Shown here piece after piece: positions 63,216 to 64,000 of a DNA stretch of 64,000 nt. Below the pieces are notes generated by a model. The model did not search any database, was not told the DNA's origin, and saw nothing but the letters and a program-made list of their open reading frames with translations. How positions within the stretch are numbered: the stretch's first letter is position 1; the number at the start of each line of letters is the position of its first letter. This DNA is from G963664115 sp965216035 (lineage in GTDB: Bacteria > Acidobacteriota > Terriglobia > 20CM-2-55-15), in the NCBI GenBank assembly GCA_965216035.1, contig CBDCFM010000019.1, positions 310,001-374,000 on the forward strand, given 5' to 3'. The translations under genes and the position numbers were made by a program.

Positions 63216-63330
63216 GGTGCGGGTGGACGGCTTTCGCAACAAAGAGACGAGCCGAAGCGTCAGTGCAAGAAGATGACTGAATCAATCCGGAAATCCCCCG
63301 CATTTTCAATCTGAGGCACCACTTGCGCCC
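63216..63330 (+). repeat. dispersed intergenic repeat, copy B
   Basis: This stretch begins GTGCGGGTGGACGGCTTTCG. It has GAAGCGTCAG, AAGAAGATG, CGGAAATC and GAGGCACCACTTGCG in the same order as copy A (22584-22697). It lies just after murB. Confidence 0.6.
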
Positions 63331-63402
63331 CATCGCTATTGTCTACGGGTGCAGGTACAATAGCGGCTCGCAGAATTGATGCCGATTCAGTAAAGGAGGA
63401 GC

Positions 63403-64000
63403 ATGGCGAATCAGAATAGCGTAGATAGTTCGGGGTCTCAGCTGCAGGAAGAACAGATAATGGGCGAATTGCGTAAGATCGTTGATCCCGACCTCAATAA
63501 AGACATTGTTTCGCTCGGTTTCGTGCGAAACCTCCACATCGAAGGCAACGCGGTCTCTTTCGACATCAACCTGACCACTCCGGCCTGCCCAGTAAAAGAC
63601 GTCATGCTCGAACAGGCCACCAGTTTGATTCGGGCAATCCCTGGCGTAGGTGACGTGAAGGTGAATATGACGGCTGATGTTCGCGCTTCGCCATCGACAG
63701 GCAAGGGTACGCTCTCGAAAGTGCGCAACATAGTTGCTGTCGGCAGCGGGAAGGGCGGTGTTGGAAAGTCCACCATCGCCGTAAACCTGGCAGCGGCGCT
63801 GGCGCAATCGGGAGCCCGCGTCGGACTTCTGGACGGCGACATCTACGGGCCATCTATGCCGATCATGCTGGGCACCTGGGGCGAGCCCGACCACACCGGC
63901 GGAAAGATGACGCCCAGGGAGTCGGCCGGGATCAAGTTCATGTCCATGGGATTGCTCGTCAAGTCCCCGGATCAACCACTGATCTGGCGCGGTCCCATGG
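63403..64000 (+). CDS. Mrp/NBP35-type Fe-S cluster carrier ATPase (partial)
   Basis: The start at 63403 has a perfect AAGGAGGA site; the gene runs off the right edge. The N-terminal about 95 residues are a MIP18/DUF59 domain (LRKIVDPDLNKDIVSLGFVRN, TTPACPVKDVMLEQA). Then comes the deviant Walker A VAVGSGKGGVGKSTIAVNLAAAL, followed by GLLDGDIYGPSMPIMLG and GLLVKSPDQPLIWRGPM. It assembles or delivers 4Fe-4S clusters in the cytoplasm. Confidence 0.94.
   Translation, partial: MANQNSVDSSGSQLQEEQIMGELRKIVDPDLNKDIVSLGFVRNLHIEGNAVSFDINLTTPACPVKDVMLEQATSLIRAIPGVGDVKVNMTADVRASPSTGKGTLSKVRNIVAVGSGKGGVGKSTIAVNLAAALAQSGARVGLLDGDIYGPSMPIMLGTWGEPDHTGGKMTPRESAGIKFMSMGLLVKSPDQPLIWRGPM

Overview
The window looks like a piece of chromosome from a Gram-negative, respiring bacterium of moderate-to-high GC. 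The evidence is an OmpA-family protein, a DUF481 porin-like protein, type I MurB, ETF-quinone oxidoreductase, a multihaem c-type cytochrome, and assimilatory sulfate reduction through an APS-type reductase. The phylum cannot be fixed from these genes; Pseudomonadota or Acidobacteriota would both fit. No rRNA, tRNA or CRISPR array was found.

Layout. 1-2.1 kb: the end of an ETF-QO gene and an RRM RNA-binding protein gene split by an IS256-family element. 2.1-27 kb: mostly intact housekeeping genes. These are a SagB-type tandem nitroreductase, an HpcH/HpaI aldolase, a PAS-GGDEF-EAL protein, a LonB-like protease with a universal stress protein, an aminotransferase, a metallo-beta-lactamase-fold enzyme, hemH, a frameshifted cation-diffusion transporter, pckA, an OmpA protein, a CBS protein, a lactate permease, hemD and cysG. 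27-35 kb: an insertion-sequence pile-up. An IS1182-like element is split by an IS3-family element, followed by an IS481-family element, all landing in the 3' end of a MoaD/ThiS-like sulfur-carrier gene behind a threonine-synthase-like gene; a second type of IS3 element splits an aspartoacylase-family gene. 35-44 kb: a signalling block with a TPR histidine kinase facing a nucleotide-translocase/HEAT-repeat gene (split by a second IS256-family element), a cyclic-nucleotide-binding protein, a histidine kinase and a receiver protein. 44-46 kb: a Na/phosphate cotransporter with PhoU. 46-55 kb: amidase, YggT, then divergent sulfur-assimilation genes (sulfite reductase on one side; tauE-like, cysH, cysD, cysN on the other). 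55-64 kb: an mscL remnant joined to a DUF481 gene, a nuclease, a second copy of the first IS3 element, a tetrahaem cytochrome, a uracil-DNA glycosylase, a P1 peptidase, murB and mrp.

The most interesting region is 31.4-33.3 kb. On the minus strand a good promoter is followed by two tandem copies of what reads as a SAM-II riboswitch aptamer, each with its own intrinsic terminator, and then thrC-like and moaD/thiS-like genes. SAM control of a PLP enzyme that acts on O-phosphohomoserine, coupled to a ubiquitin-like sulfur carrier, suggests a protein-thiocarboxylate route to homocysteine, analogous to CysM/CysO in cysteine synthesis. In this genome the carrier gene is broken by a 28-bp duplication and by the stacked insertion sequences.

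Sulfur genes at three places fit together: siroheme synthesis (hemD-cysG), sulfate activation and reduction (cysD, cysN, cysH, sulfite reductase), and the SAM-regulated thrC-moaD unit. The number of insertion sequences (seven) and damaged genes (RRM, CDF transporter, moaD-like, aspartoacylase, nucleotide translocase, mscL, IS1182 transposase) points to a genome losing genes through recent transposition.
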